From: Actinomycetota bacterium
GTDB lineage: Bacteria; Actinomycetota; Acidimicrobiia; Acidimicrobiales; Ilumatobacteraceae
NCBI GenBank assembly: GCA_963169665.1
Contig: CAUJET010000142.1
Coordinates: 1 to 64,000, forward strand
Reading direction: 5' to 3'
Length of the DNA stretch: 64,000 bases
The translations under genes and the position numbers were made by a program. The notes under the pieces are model-generated. The model ran no database searches and was not told the DNA's origin. It saw only the letters and a program-made list of their open reading frames with translations. Positions 1 to 9,550 of this stretch are shown piece by piece. Position 1 is the stretch's first letter. Every line of letters starts with the position of its first letter.

Positions 1-1542
1 CCGGTTCTCGCGCTCGTCGGGGTCGAGGTCGATGTCGTACAGGTGGTGCTGACCGCCGATGGTTCGGTTCACCCAGAACGGCAGTGCGTCGCCCGGCTGG
101 AACGGTTGGCGGATCACGGGGATCGAACTGCCCGGCATCCGGTCGAGGAACGCCCGGTCGTCGGGCTTCGGCAGCTCCGAGATGCCCTTGACGTGCACCG
201 GCATCGTGCTCCACCGGTTGCTCCACATGCTGAGCGGCAGGTTGTCGGACTCCGGCGCCCGCGCGTACATCCGGTGCCCGTCGGTGACCTGCACCCAGTT
301 GCCGAACACGCCGCCGATCGCCCAGCCGCGCACCGAGGTGGCAGCGCCGGTCAACAGCGGCACGAGGGAACGGCCGTGGGTACGGTGCGCCGGCGAGATC
401 CCGAACGCGTCGGCCAGCGTGGCGTAGAGGTCCACGTTGGTGGTGAGCGCATCGCACACGCCACCGCCGGTGACACCCGGCCAGTGGATCATCAACGGTG
501 TGTGCCCGAGTGGCTGGAACTGGGGCACCTGCGGCTTGCCCCACAGGTCGACCCGCTCGCCCGAGCCGTCGGCGCGCTCCTCACCGAGGTAGTGGCCGTG
601 GTCGGTGCACACGATCACGGCCGTGTCCTGCCACGCCCCCGAGGCGTCGAGCTGGTCGAGGAGCTTGCCGAACCAGTGGTCGATCATCGACAGCTTGGCG
701 CCGTAGTTGCCGCGCAGGTGGCGCGCCTCGGCCCCGCTGAGGTGACCGCCCGAGCGGCCGCCGACCACGTAGGGCGGCCAGATCAGCCGTTCGCCCTCCC
801 ACGGTTCGTCCTCGTAGCGGCCGGTCCACTCCGGTGGCGTGTCGAACGGTTCGTGCGGATCGAACTCGTCGACGAACAGCAACCACCGCTGGTCGCCCGC
901 CTGTGCCGCGGCGTCGGCCAGCCACGAGGTCGCCGCCGACATCGTGCGCGGGCCAGGGAAGTCGAGCTCGGTGCGGAAGTGGGTGCGGGTCCGGTCGTAG
1001 GCGCGCTCGATCTTCGGCGCGTTCGCGCCGTAGCGGCGCTCCAGCCACCACCCACCGTCCTTGGCCGGCGGTGCCGGCACCCCGATCCAGCTCGGGTCGA
1101 GCCACGTCTTCCACGGATCGCCCTCGTGGCCGCGCACGTAGTCCCAGGTGCCGAAGTCGGTGTGGTAGTTCTCGCCGCCCGTCTCGAACAGGTGCGGGTG
1201 ATCGGTCACGAGCATCGTCGCCACACCGGCGTGGCGCAGGTCGGCCGTGATCGGCTGCTCCCACAGTTCGATCGACCCCCACGGCCGCCACAGGAAGTCG
1301 AGCGCGCCGCACAGGATGTCGTGACGGGCCGGCATGCAGGGCAGCGACCCCGTGACGTGGCGGAGGAATCGTGTGGATCGCGCGGCGAACCGGTCGAGGT
1401 GCGGCGTGGCGAACTCCGTGCCCCCGTAGCTGCCGAGCATGTGCCGGTTCAACGAGTCGAGCAGCACGACCACGACGTTCTTCGGCCCGTTGCCGGGCAC
1501 GCTCGTCGGGGCACCACTGACGGGAGGTGTGGCCGCGTCCAT
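1..1542 (-). CDS. Sulfatase (arylsulfatase-like), C-terminus off the left edge
   Basis: Minus-strand translation from ATG at 1542 gives MDAATPPVSGAPTSVPGNGPKNVVVVLLDSLNRHMLGSYGGTEFATPHLDRFAARSTRF, a sulfatase N-terminus (VLLDSLN...YGG..ATPHLDRFA). Open to the window edge, so absent from the ORF track. Confidence 0.85.
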   Translation of the reverse strand, partial: MDAATPPVSGAPTSVPGNGPKNVVVVLLDSLNRHMLGSYGGTEFATPHLDRFAARSTRFLRHVTGSLPCMPARHDILCGALDFLWRPWGSIELWEQPITADLRHAGVATMLVTDHPHLFETGGENYHTDFGTWDYVRGHEGDPWKTWLDPSWIGVPAPPAKDGGWWLERRYGANAPKIERAYDRTRTHFRTELDFPGPRTMSAATSWLADAAAQAGDQRWLLFVDEFDPHEPFDTPPEWTGRYEDEPWEGERLIWPPYVVGGRSGGHLSGAEARHLRGNYGAKLSMIDHWFGKLLDQLDASGAWQDTAVIVCTDHGHYLGEERADGSGERVDLWGKPQVPQFQPLGHTPLMIHWPGVTGGGVCDALTTNVDLYATLADAFGISPAHRTHGRSLVPLLTGAATSVRGWAIGGVFGNWVQVTDGHRMYARAPESDNLPLSMWSNRWSTMPVHVKGISELPKPDDRAFLDRMPGSSIPVIRQPFQPGDALPFWVNRTIGGQHHLYDIDLDPDERENR

Positions 1543-1605
1543 GTCGAGAGGTTGTCACATGCGAGGAACGGGCGCGGGACCCGGAGCGGCCGGACGGTCA
1601 GGCCC

Positions 1606-2076
1606 ATGACGACGACCGCGACGGTGCTCAGCCCTGCGACCCGAGATGTCGTGTGCGGGTCGTTCCCGATGGTGGAACGGATCGCGCCGCGGGCGGGCAC
1701 GATGTTCTACGGACGCCTGTTCGCGACGGCGCCCGAGGTGCTCCCCCAGTTCCGCCGCGACCTCTCGCAGCCGAACTTCCAGCCGGCCGCCGAGCACCGC
1801 TTCATGCAACTCGCCCTGTTCATCCGGTCGACGGCGGAGCACGCCGGCCTCTCCACCTCCGCCGGCCACGACGACACGGTGGCGCGCCTCGCCCAACGGC
1901 ACGTCGGCTACACCACCCGTGTCCCGCACTACGCCCCGCTCGGGCGGGCGTTCCTGTGGACCCTCGAGCAGTGCCTCGGGGCAGCGTTCACCCCGACGAT
2001 GCGTCAGGCGTGGTCCGACACCTACGAGGTGCTCGTGACGTCGATGGTCGCTCCGCTGCCGCCCTCGTCCCGCTGA
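1606..2076 (+). CDS. Globin-family protein (hemin receptor / flavohemoglobin-type globin domain)
   Basis: MTTTATVLSPATRDVVCGSFPMVERIAPRAGTMFYGRLFATAPEVLPQF...; FYGRLF..P, later HVGYTTRVPHYAPLGRAFLWTLEQCLG and W; ATG at 1606 inside a longer spurious ORF. Confidence 0.75.
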   Translation: MTTTATVLSPATRDVVCGSFPMVERIAPRAGTMFYGRLFATAPEVLPQFRRDLSQPNFQPAAEHRFMQLALFIRSTAEHAGLSTSAGHDDTVARLAQRHVGYTTRVPHYAPLGRAFLWTLEQCLGAAFTPTMRQAWSDTYEVLVTSMVAPLPPSSR

Positions 2077-2097
2077 ACAGGAACGCGCGCCGGCGGG

Positions 2098-2841
2098 TCA
2101 GCCGAGGGCGCTGACGATCGCGCTGATCGCTGCGCCCGTGAGCAGCACGAGCACGAGCCACCGGAATCGTTCGCCGTGGACGTGGCGTCGCAGCGGGAAC
2201 CCGACGAGCTGACCGACGATCAACGCAGGCAACGCGACCGACGCGGCGACCACGCCCTCCACCGTCACCTTCCCGGCGACGAGGAAGAGGGTGAGGCCCA
2301 CGAGGTTGCTCCAGGCGAACACCTGCGAGATGGTGGCCCGGAACGCCGGCGGCTCGAGCTGCCGGGCCTGCAGCACGAACACGAGCGGCGGACCGTTCGT
2401 CGAGAGCGATGTGTTGAGCACACCACTGAGGAATCCCGCACCGAGGTCGAGTCCGGGGCCGACGTGGTGGAGGTTGATGCGACGGGCGAGCAGCACGACC
2501 GAGGCGAGCACGGCGATGCCGAGCAGGAGCCGCAGCGTGTGGTCGTCGACCGCGACGAACACCCAGAGCCCGAGGGGCATCCCGACGTAGGCGGCACCCG
2601 CCATCCGCAGCACGAGGGGTCGGACCGCGTCGGCACGCTGGTGCCACGCCTGCCACGACGACAGTCCCACGCCGAGCAGCGTGCTCACGACCACCGCCTC
2701 GCGGGTGGAGATCACGAGCGTCATCAACGGCACGGTCATCAGACCGAAGCCGAATCCCGACAGCACCTGCACGACGGCGGCACAGAACACGATGAGGGCG
2801 ACGATGCCCAGATCGGCACCCGACAGCTCGAGCGCGATCAC
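2098..2841 (-). CDS. Sulfite exporter TauE/SafE family membrane protein
   Basis: 247 aa, multi-TM, VQVLSGFGFGLMTVPLMTLV and LSGVLNTSLSTNGPPLVFVLQ motifs typical of TSUP family. Confidence 0.85.
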   Translation of the reverse strand: MIALELSGADLGIVALIVFCAAVVQVLSGFGFGLMTVPLMTLVISTREAVVVSTLLGVGLSSWQAWHQRADAVRPLVLRMAGAAYVGMPLGLWVFVAVDDHTLRLLLGIAVLASVVLLARRINLHHVGPGLDLGAGFLSGVLNTSLSTNGPPLVFVLQARQLEPPAFRATISQVFAWSNLVGLTLFLVAGKVTVEGVVAASVALPALIVGQLVGFPLRRHVHGERFRWLVLVLLTGAAISAIVSALG

Positions 2842-2880
2842 GACAAGCCGATCGATCGCCGACCGCTCACGGACGACCGC

Positions 2881-4260
2881 TCACGGGCGCACGAGCGCGT
2901 CGACGGCGGCAGCGAACACGTCGGTGTGGCGATCGACGTCGGACCGCTGGTGCGACGGCGAGAACAGCGCCATGTTGTGGAACGGGGTGAGCAGGATCCC
3001 CCGGTTCATCGCCCACAGGTGCATGAACCGGTCGAGTTCGGCGTCGGTGCCGGCGGCGGCCATCGCACCGTTGCGCGGCGGCGGGCAGAACCAGTACTCC
3101 GCGCGGGCGCCGAGCTGCTGCACGTGCCACGGCAGGCCGGCAGCGGTGTACGCGGCCTCGACGCCGTCGGCCCACGCGGTGGCGAGCGGCACCATGTGCT
3201 CGAAATCGGCCTCGCGCAGCGCCGACGACAACGTCGCCCGCACCGCGGCGAGGGCCAGGGCGTTGCCCGTGAGCGTGCCGCCGACGCCTGAGGTGTCGAT
3301 GCTGTCCTCCTTCACCGGCTGCGCGAGCCGGGCGGCGACCTCCTCGGTCATGCCGTACGCGGCGACGGGCATGCCGCCACCGATCGTCTTGCCGATGACG
3401 AAGAAGTCGGGATCGAGGCCCCACGCCCGGGTCGCGCCGCCAGGGCCGACGCAGATGGTGTGGGTCTCGTCGATGATGAGCAGCGTGCCGTACCGGCGCG
3501 TGAGCTCGCGGACGCCTTCCAGGTAGCCGGGATCGGGCAGCACGATGCCGATGTTGGTGAGCGCCGGCTCCATGAGCACGCAGGCGACGTCGCCGTCGCG
3601 AAGCGCTGCCTCCATCGCGTCGAGGTCGTTGAACTGCACGACCTTGGTGGTGACCGACGGATCCACCGCCGGGCCGAGCGAACCGGGTCGGGCGATCACG
3701 CGACCGTCCGCGTCGAGCACGGCGAAAGCCTCGTCGACGGTGCCGTGGTAGCACCAGTCCATCACGAGTACCTTCTGCCGCCCGGTGAGGTGACGGCAGA
3801 ACCGGAGCACGAACCGGTTGGCGTCGGTGGCGGTCATCGCGATCTGCCACGTCGGCAGCCCGAAGCGGCGGGCGAGCTCGCCGGCCACCCACGGCGCATC
3901 ATCGTTGGGGAGCATCGTGGTGATACCCCTCCGGGCCTGGGCGGCGAGGGCGTCGGCGACCTGCGGGAGCGCGTGGCCGGCCATCGCCCCGGTGTCGCCG
4001 AGGCAGAAGTCGACGTACTCGATCCCGTCGGCGTCGACGAACGACGCACCGTGTGCCTCGGTGAAGAACAGCGGGAACGAGCCCGGCAGGCGGGTCATCC
4101 ACGGCATCGGCACACCACCGAGCAGGTGTTCCGCCGCCTCGATCCCCTTCGCCGCCGACCGCGGATGCAGGTCGATGAAACGCTGTTGCTCCTCGGCCAG
4201 CAGGGTGGCGAGTCGCGCTCGGTCGATGGTTCGATCGGTCACGGCTGAGGATGTTCGCAC
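2881..4260 (-). CDS. Class III aminotransferase (glutamate-1-semialdehyde aminomutase-like)
   Basis: 459 aa; LLIIDETHTICVGPGG, FFVIGKTIGGGMPVAAYGMTEEV (PLP lysine region). GTG start at 4260 or 4242. Confidence 0.85.
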   Translation of the reverse strand: MRTSSAVTDRTIDRARLATLLAEEQQRFIDLHPRSAAKGIEAAEHLLGGVPMPWMTRLPGSFPLFFTEAHGASFVDADGIEYVDFCLGDTGAMAGHALPQVADALAAQARRGITTMLPNDDAPWVAGELARRFGLPTWQIAMTATDANRFVLRFCRHLTGRQKVLVMDWCYHGTVDEAFAVLDADGRVIARPGSLGPAVDPSVTTKVVQFNDLDAMEAALRDGDVACVLMEPALTNIGIVLPDPGYLEGVRELTRRYGTLLIIDETHTICVGPGGATRAWGLDPDFFVIGKTIGGGMPVAAYGMTEEVAARLAQPVKEDSIDTSGVGGTLTGNALALAAVRATLSSALREADFEHMVPLATAWADGVEAAYTAAGLPWHVQQLGARAEYWFCPPPRNGAMAAAGTDAELDRFMHLWAMNRGILLTPFHNMALFSPSHQRSDVDRHTDVFAAAVDALVRP

Positions 4261-4275
4261 ATCGACCCCGTCGGG

Positions 4276-5139
4276 TCAGAACAACGAGCCCTGCTCCGCC
4301 ACCTCGATCGGGAGTGGTTCGGGCAGCGCCTCCAGACCCGGTACCTGCAGGCCGACCTCGGCGTGGAAGGCGCGGGCGAGGCCGGGGCTGTCGGCGTTGT
4401 CGGGCGTGTGCACGAAGAACGTGGGAGCACGCCCCTCGCCGAGCCAGTCGGCGACGATCGGCTGCCACTCGACCAGCCCTGCCGCGGTGACGTCGGGGTC
4501 GTCGGAGCCGATGAAGCGCACGACCGGGCGATCGGTGAGCGCGTCGGTGAGCGCCGGGATCCGCGGCTTGCGACTCCAGGCGTCGCGGCCGGCATCGCTG
4601 AGAGGCGGTTGCCGGAACAGTGCACGGCTGTCGAGCAGCACCCGCTCGACCTCGTTGCGGGCCAGCATCCGGTCGAGCGCGAGTCGTCCGCCGCCGTCGA
4701 AGAAGCCCGGGTGGCGCACTTCGACCGACCAGTGGATACCGGCGGGGAGGCGGCGCACCTGCGACTCGAGCACGCTCAGGTCGACGGGGGCGAACGATGC
4801 GGGGAGCTGCAAGGTCATGCCGCCGACGAGGTCGCCGAGCGGCTCCATCAGCGACACGAACTGGGCGATGTCGGCATCCGCGTCGCGCAGGCGGAGTTCG
4901 TGGGTGATGTGGCGGGGCACCTTGAACACGAACCGGAACCCGGCCTCGGCCAGCGTCGCCCACTTCGCCACCGTCGCCGGCGCGGGCGAGGCGTAGAACG
5001 TGGTGTTGCCCTCGACCGCGTTCACGAACCGGCTGTACGCGCGCAGTTCACGGCCCGACGACGTGTCGCTCGGCAGGAAACGGCCGATCCACGGCCGGTG
5101 CGCCCACATGGGACAGCCGACGTGGAGAACGGGACGCAC
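4276..5139 (-). CDS. DUF72 domain-containing protein
   Basis: VRPVLHVGCPMWAHRPWIGRFLP...RELRAYSRFVNAVEGNTTFYASPAPATVAKWA...FVFKVPRHITHELRL; DUF72 N-terminal pattern; GTG at 5139. Confidence 0.85.
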   Translation of the reverse strand: MRPVLHVGCPMWAHRPWIGRFLPSDTSSGRELRAYSRFVNAVEGNTTFYASPAPATVAKWATLAEAGFRFVFKVPRHITHELRLRDADADIAQFVSLMEPLGDLVGGMTLQLPASFAPVDLSVLESQVRRLPAGIHWSVEVRHPGFFDGGGRLALDRMLARNEVERVLLDSRALFRQPPLSDAGRDAWSRKPRIPALTDALTDRPVVRFIGSDDPDVTAAGLVEWQPIVADWLGEGRAPTFFVHTPDNADSPGLARAFHAEVGLQVPGLEALPEPLPIEVAEQGSLF

Positions 5140-5175
5140 GTCGCCCGAGGGTAGTTCCGACGGACGATCGATCTC

Positions 5176-5195
5176 TTGACAAACAAGTTTGTCAA
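5176..5195. promoter_or_regulatory. Perfect inverted repeat TTGACAAAC-AA-GTTTGTCAA, probable operator of the adjacent ArsR-type regulator
   Basis: 9-bp arms with 2-bp spacer, between divergent DUF72 and ArsR-like genes, 16 bp upstream of GTG 5212. Confidence 0.6.
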
Positions 5196-5211
5196 AAGAG
5201 AGGATGGCGTC

Positions 5212-5859
5212 GTGCCGGAACTCGAACTGCTCGACCTGGAGGTGATCGACGAGCCTGCTGCCGCCCGCGCTGCGCTCGATCCGGTCCGTTCTCGGATCCT
5301 CTCGATGCTGGCCTCCCCCGGTTCGGCCACCACGCTGGCGGCCTCGCTGCCGCTCACCCGGCAACAGGTGAACTACCACCTGCGGGTGCTCGAGGAGCAC
5401 GGGCTCGTCCGCCTCGTGGAAGAACGGCAACGCCGCGGCCTGGTGGAGCGCGTGATGGTGGCCACGGCGCGCAGCTACGCCCTCTCCCCCGTCGCCCTCG
5501 GCGACAGCGGCGCCGATCCCGACCGGATGGACCGCCTGTCGACGCGATACCTGGTGGCGGTGGCGGCACGCATGCTCCGCGAGGTCGGCGATCTCGCACG
5601 CCGGGCCGACCGGGCCGGGCAGTCGCTGCCGACGCTGACGATCGACACCGAGATCCGATTCGCGACGTCCGCCGATCGGGCTGCGTTCACCGCCGAGCTG
5701 GCCGAGACCGTGCAGCGACTCGCCGGCCGCTATCACGACGAGACCGCACCTCGCGGGCGGCGGCACCGCCTCGTCGTCGCCGCGCACCCCTCACCGGCCG
5801 CTCACCATTCGACACCCGACCACCACCCCACGTCCCCGACCACGGAGGAACCGACATGA
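5212..5859 (+). CDS. ArsR-like winged-HTH transcriptional regulator
   Basis: VPELELLDLEVIDEPAAARAALDPVRSRILSMLASPGSATTLAASLPLTRQQVNYHLRVLEEHGLVRLVEERQRRG; RBS-like AGAGAGGA before GTG 5212. Confidence 0.85.
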   Translation: MPELELLDLEVIDEPAAARAALDPVRSRILSMLASPGSATTLAASLPLTRQQVNYHLRVLEEHGLVRLVEERQRRGLVERVMVATARSYALSPVALGDSGADPDRMDRLSTRYLVAVAARMLREVGDLARRADRAGQSLPTLTIDTEIRFATSADRAAFTAELAETVQRLAGRYHDETAPRGRRHRLVVAAHPSPAAHHSTPDHHPTSPTTEEPT

Positions 5860-6641
5860 CCGACGAACGTCCCGACCGAGCGATCGAACTCGAGGTCACC
5901 GTCGAGGGCACGCCCGAGGAGGTCTGGCGGGCCATCGCCACCGGCCCCGGCATCTCGGCGTGGTACGTCCCCCACGAGGTCGACGAGCGCGAGGGCGGTG
6001 CGACCGTGTCGTCGTTCGGACCCGGCCCGGAGATGCAGATCGCAGGGAGGGTCGCTGCCTGGGAGCCACCGAACCGGGTGCTGTTCACCGGACAGGAGGC
6101 CGACGCGACGCTCGCGTTCGAGTGGCTGGTGGAGGCCCGTGATGGCGGGTCCTGCGTCGTCCGTCTCGTCAACACCGGCTTCGGCACCGGCGACGAGTGG
6201 GACGCCCAGTTCGACGGCATGAGCGAGGGGTGGCAGCTGTTCCTGTTCAACCTCCAACTGCATCTCACCCACTTCCGCGGCCGCGAGGCGCGCTCGCTGC
6301 TGCCGATGGCGATGTGGGAGGGCAACCAGCAGCAGTCGTGGGCGCGGTTGCTCGCCGAACTCGGTCTGCCGACCTCACCGCAGGTGGGCGATCACGTCGT
6401 GGCGAGTTCGCCGGGCGCACCACCGCTCGCCGGCACCGTCGTGCAGGCGTCGTCGTGGCGACTGGCGCTGCTGCTCGACGAGCCGGCACCCGGCACCGCC
6501 TTCCTCGCGGTCGAGGGGACCGGCGAGCAGGTGGGCGTGTCGATCTGGTCCTACGTGTACGGCGACGACCGCGACGCGATCGCGGAGCGAGACGAACCGC
6601 GCTGGCGCGACTGGCTCGCGGCCCGCACGGCCGCTGGCTGA
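5856..6641 (+). CDS. SRPBCC / AHSA1 (activator of Hsp90 ATPase-like) protein
   Basis: 4-bp ATGA overlap with the ArsR gene; IELEVTVEGTPEEVWRAIATGPGISAWYVP...PNRVLFTG; classic ArsR-AHSA1 pair. Confidence 0.85.
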   Translation: MTDERPDRAIELEVTVEGTPEEVWRAIATGPGISAWYVPHEVDEREGGATVSSFGPGPEMQIAGRVAAWEPPNRVLFTGQEADATLAFEWLVEARDGGSCVVRLVNTGFGTGDEWDAQFDGMSEGWQLFLFNLQLHLTHFRGREARSLLPMAMWEGNQQQSWARLLAELGLPTSPQVGDHVVASSPGAPPLAGTVVQASSWRLALLLDEPAPGTAFLAVEGTGEQVGVSIWSYVYGDDRDAIAERDEPRWRDWLAARTAAG

Positions 6642-6685
6642 CGTCACTCCGAACCGTGGTGGGGCACCATCGATACGCTGCCCAC

Positions 6686-7648
6686 GTGGACAGCCAGCGA
6701 GTGGAGATCCCCGTCGTCGACATCGGCAGCGACGACGCACCGGCGGCCATCGATCGCGCCTGCCGCACCACCGGCTTCTTCGCCCTCACGGGCCACGGCA
6801 TCCCCAGCGCGATGCGCACCGACCTGCTCGACGCGGCGCGCCGGTTCTTCGCCCTGCCGACCGAGCGCAAGGAGGCGGTCGGCCTGGCCCACGGCGGCAC
6901 GGCGTGGCGCGGCTGGTTCCCGCTCGGCGACGAGCTCACCTCGGGCGTGCCCGATCTGAAGGAGGGCTTCTACGTCGGCCGCGACCTGCCACCCGATCCG
7001 TTGCCCCTCCACGGCCCGAACATCTGGCCGGACGACGTCCCGGCGCTGCGCGCCGCGGTCGACGCGTGGATGGCGGCGATGGAGGAGCTCGGGCAACGAG
7101 CGCTCGCGGCGATGGCGGTCGGTCTGGGTCTCGAGGCCGACTGGTTCCGTGCGGGTATCACCGACGATCCCACCGTGCTGTTCCGCATCTTCCGCTATCC
7201 GCCCCATCCGGCCGGAGCCGCCGATCGATGGGGCGTCGGCGAACACACCGACTACGGCCTGCTCACCCTGCTCGCACACGACGGCACGCCCGGGCTCGAG
7301 GTGAACGTGCGCGGCACCTGGGTGTCGGTCGAACCCGACCCCGAACTGATCATCTGCAATCTCGGCGACATGCTCGACCGGCTCACGCTCGGCCGCTACC
7401 GGAGCACGGCCCATCGGGTGCGCAACGTGGCCGGGCACGACCGCATCTCACTCCCGTTCTTCCTCGACCCGGGATGGCACACGCACGTCGAACCGCTGCC
7501 GCTCGACGACGGGTGGACCGCACCGTTGGAGCGGTCCGAGCGGTGGGACCGGGCGGACCTGACGAGCATCGAGGGTCCGTACGGCGACTGGCTCACCGCA
7601 AAGGTGCGCAAGGTGTTCCCGCAGCTCGCCGACGCCGTCCTCGACTGA
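6686..7648 (+). CDS. 2-oxoglutarate/Fe(II)-dependent oxygenase, isopenicillin N synthase-like
   Basis: VEIPVVDIGS..., FFALTGHGIP, GVGEHTDYGLLTLLAHDGTPGLEV, STAHRVRNV.GHDRISLPFFLDP; HxD...H and RxS present. Confidence 0.9.
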   Translation: MDSQRVEIPVVDIGSDDAPAAIDRACRTTGFFALTGHGIPSAMRTDLLDAARRFFALPTERKEAVGLAHGGTAWRGWFPLGDELTSGVPDLKEGFYVGRDLPPDPLPLHGPNIWPDDVPALRAAVDAWMAAMEELGQRALAAMAVGLGLEADWFRAGITDDPTVLFRIFRYPPHPAGAADRWGVGEHTDYGLLTLLAHDGTPGLEVNVRGTWVSVEPDPELIICNLGDMLDRLTLGRYRSTAHRVRNVAGHDRISLPFFLDPGWHTHVEPLPLDDGWTAPLERSERWDRADLTSIEGPYGDWLTAKVRKVFPQLADAVLD

Positions 7649-7664
7649 GCCGGCTCCGATCGCG

Positions 7665-7687
7665 CGCCGGGCCGAACGGCCCTGGCG
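7665..7687. terminator. GC-rich hairpin downstream of the 2OG oxygenase gene
   Basis: CGCC-GGGCCG AA CGGCCC-T-GGCG: ~10 bp stem with one bulge, 17 nt after stop at 7648; no T-tract. Confidence 0.35.
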
Positions 7688-7744
7688 GGTCGACCCCGGC
7701 GAGCGCAGCGTGAGGTGAGCGAACTCGGATCGGAGGTCGTCGTG

Positions 7745-8806
7745 ATGCTGCACGTGCAGTCCCATCGACACCCGTGGTCGACCACCGCCGCGATGCGCCT
7801 CGCGCTCGCGCTGACGGGCCTGACCCTCGCCGGCTGCGCGACGCCTCGCGAGACCACTGCATCGGCGACGACCGTTCACACCGCCAGTGCGCCGACCGCC
7901 GTCGTACCCGATCCTCCGGCTGCGGGGTCGGCGGCAGCGGAGGTGGAGCGTGCCGCGACCGAGCCCGACGAGCGCCACGGCGTGGTCGACGGACGGGCGT
8001 GGACGCTCGTCACGACGTTGCGAGGAGCCTCGCTGTGCCTGCGTCTGGGATGGGACGACGTCACCGATCAGTGGGAGGTCTGCTACTCGACGGACTACGC
8101 CGATCTGCCGATGGCGTGGACGAACCCCACCCCTCCCCCGGGCGATCACCGGGAGACGATGTTCGTGGTCGGCCTCGCCCCTCGGGAAACGGCGCACCTC
8201 CGCGTGGTCCGTGGCGACACCGTGGTCGGCGAGGCCGATGCGTTCGAGGGCGGGATGCTCGTGCCCGACCGGGCGGGCTTCGCCATTCCGGTGGTGGTCG
8301 AGAGCCGCGATGCGTTGTTCTCCCCCGTCACGCTGCCCGGCGACGACCTGCGCGCGGGTGTCCTCCTGCCGCTCGAAGTGGTGGCGACGGACGCATCGGG
8401 CGACGAACTCGTCCGGGCCGGCGCCACGACGGGCAGCGGGACCGCGCTCGTCTGTCTCGACAACGGTGCGGCGATCCTGGAGTGGAGCGGCGCGTGCCTG
8501 AGCCCCGAGTACCCGTGGCCGTCGGTCGCGTACGACAGCGGGCATCTCCTCGTGCCCGCGTCGACCGAGGCGGTCGCGATCGAACTGGTCCGTGACGGCA
8601 CCGTCGTGGCGTCGCACGCGACCGTGGTCGTGTCCCTGCCGCCTGGCGAGACGTGGCCGAGCCTGTCCGTCGCCGGGTTCGTCGTGTCGTTCACCACCGA
8701 CTGGTACCCGTACGAGGTCCGCTCGCTCGACGGCGCAGGACGCGTGCTCGAGACGATCTCGTTGTTCGATGGCGACGGCGAAGGAGAGATCCCGCCGTCG
8801 CTGTGA
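7745..8806 (+). CDS. Putative secreted lipoprotein, function unknown
   Basis: MLHVQSHRHPWSTTAAMRLALALTGLTLAGC: lipobox LAGC; GGAGG upstream of ATG 7745. Confidence 0.65.
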   Translation: MLHVQSHRHPWSTTAAMRLALALTGLTLAGCATPRETTASATTVHTASAPTAVVPDPPAAGSAAAEVERAATEPDERHGVVDGRAWTLVTTLRGASLCLRLGWDDVTDQWEVCYSTDYADLPMAWTNPTPPPGDHRETMFVVGLAPRETAHLRVVRGDTVVGEADAFEGGMLVPDRAGFAIPVVVESRDALFSPVTLPGDDLRAGVLLPLEVVATDASGDELVRAGATTGSGTALVCLDNGAAILEWSGACLSPEYPWPSVAYDSGHLLVPASTEAVAIELVRDGTVVASHATVVVSLPPGETWPSLSVAGFVVSFTTDWYPYEVRSLDGAGRVLETISLFDGDGEGEIPPSL

Positions 8807-8827
8807 CGCCCCGTCGACGACGACCGG

Positions 8828-9550
8828 TCAGTCGCGGGCGAGCAGGTAGCGGCGACCGTCGCGGTCGACGTCGACCAGCTGCCAGCCCGAGCGCATCCGT
8901 TCGTCGAGCTCTGCCCGCACCGTGAGGCGGGCGTGGAGCGCTGCGTCGTTCGACTCGGCGATGTCGTCGGGCGTCGCCGGCGGGACGTCGACCGCGAGTT
9001 CCGCGTCCGGCGTGGCGGCCCCGTCGCGCAGATCCCACGACACCATCACGCGATCCGACGGCAACGATCCGTTGATCCCACCGAGGTGGCCGTAGTAGTC
9101 GACGTGATAGGCGACGCCTCGACAGCCGAGCACGTGCAGGTTGAGGTGCGCGTTGCCGAGCTGCAACGGGTCGTACGTCCATCGCATGTGCGTGATGTCG
9201 CGCTCGAGGCACCACTGCCGCTGTCGCTGCTTGAGTGCCACACCCAACCGATTGCGGCGCCACCGCGGGTCGACCGCCATGTAGTGCGAGTGCAGCACGT
9301 GCGGTTCTCGAGTGGGGAAGCCGTAGACGGCACCGACGATCTCACCGTCGTCGAACGCACCGATCGCCACACCGCCTTCACCGACCGTCGCGACGAGCAT
9401 GTTCACCGACACGCAGTCGCCGCCACCACCCCAGATCCGCGCCTCGAACGGGGGGAGGTGGGCGAGCTGCTGCGCGGTCGTCAGGTCGACGAACTCGAGC
9501 CGAGCGAGCGGGTCGGACGGGGCCGCCGCATCGGAGGTGTCGCCGCTCAC
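8828..9550 (-). CDS. GNAT-superfamily N-acyltransferase
   Basis: 240 aa; GDCVSVNMLVATVGEGGVAIGAFDDGEIVGAVYGFP..., VDPRWRRNRLGVALKQRQRQWCLERDITHMRWTYDPLQLGNAHLNLHVLG; overlaps MenC-like gene by 4 bp. Confidence 0.75.
   Translation of the reverse strand: MSGDTSDAAAPSDPLARLEFVDLTTAQQLAHLPPFEARIWGGGGDCVSVNMLVATVGEGGVAIGAFDDGEIVGAVYGFPTREPHVLHSHYMAVDPRWRRNRLGVALKQRQRQWCLERDITHMRWTYDPLQLGNAHLNLHVLGCRGVAYHVDYYGHLGGINGSLPSDRVMVSWDLRDGAATPDAELAVDVPPATPDDIAESNDAALHARLTVRAELDERMRSGWQLVDVDRDGRRYLLARD

Noticed and set aside
43-1605. N-terminal ~520 aa of the 677-aa plus ORF
   Set aside because: Antisense to the sulfatase gene; only the globin portion from ATG 1606 is supported.
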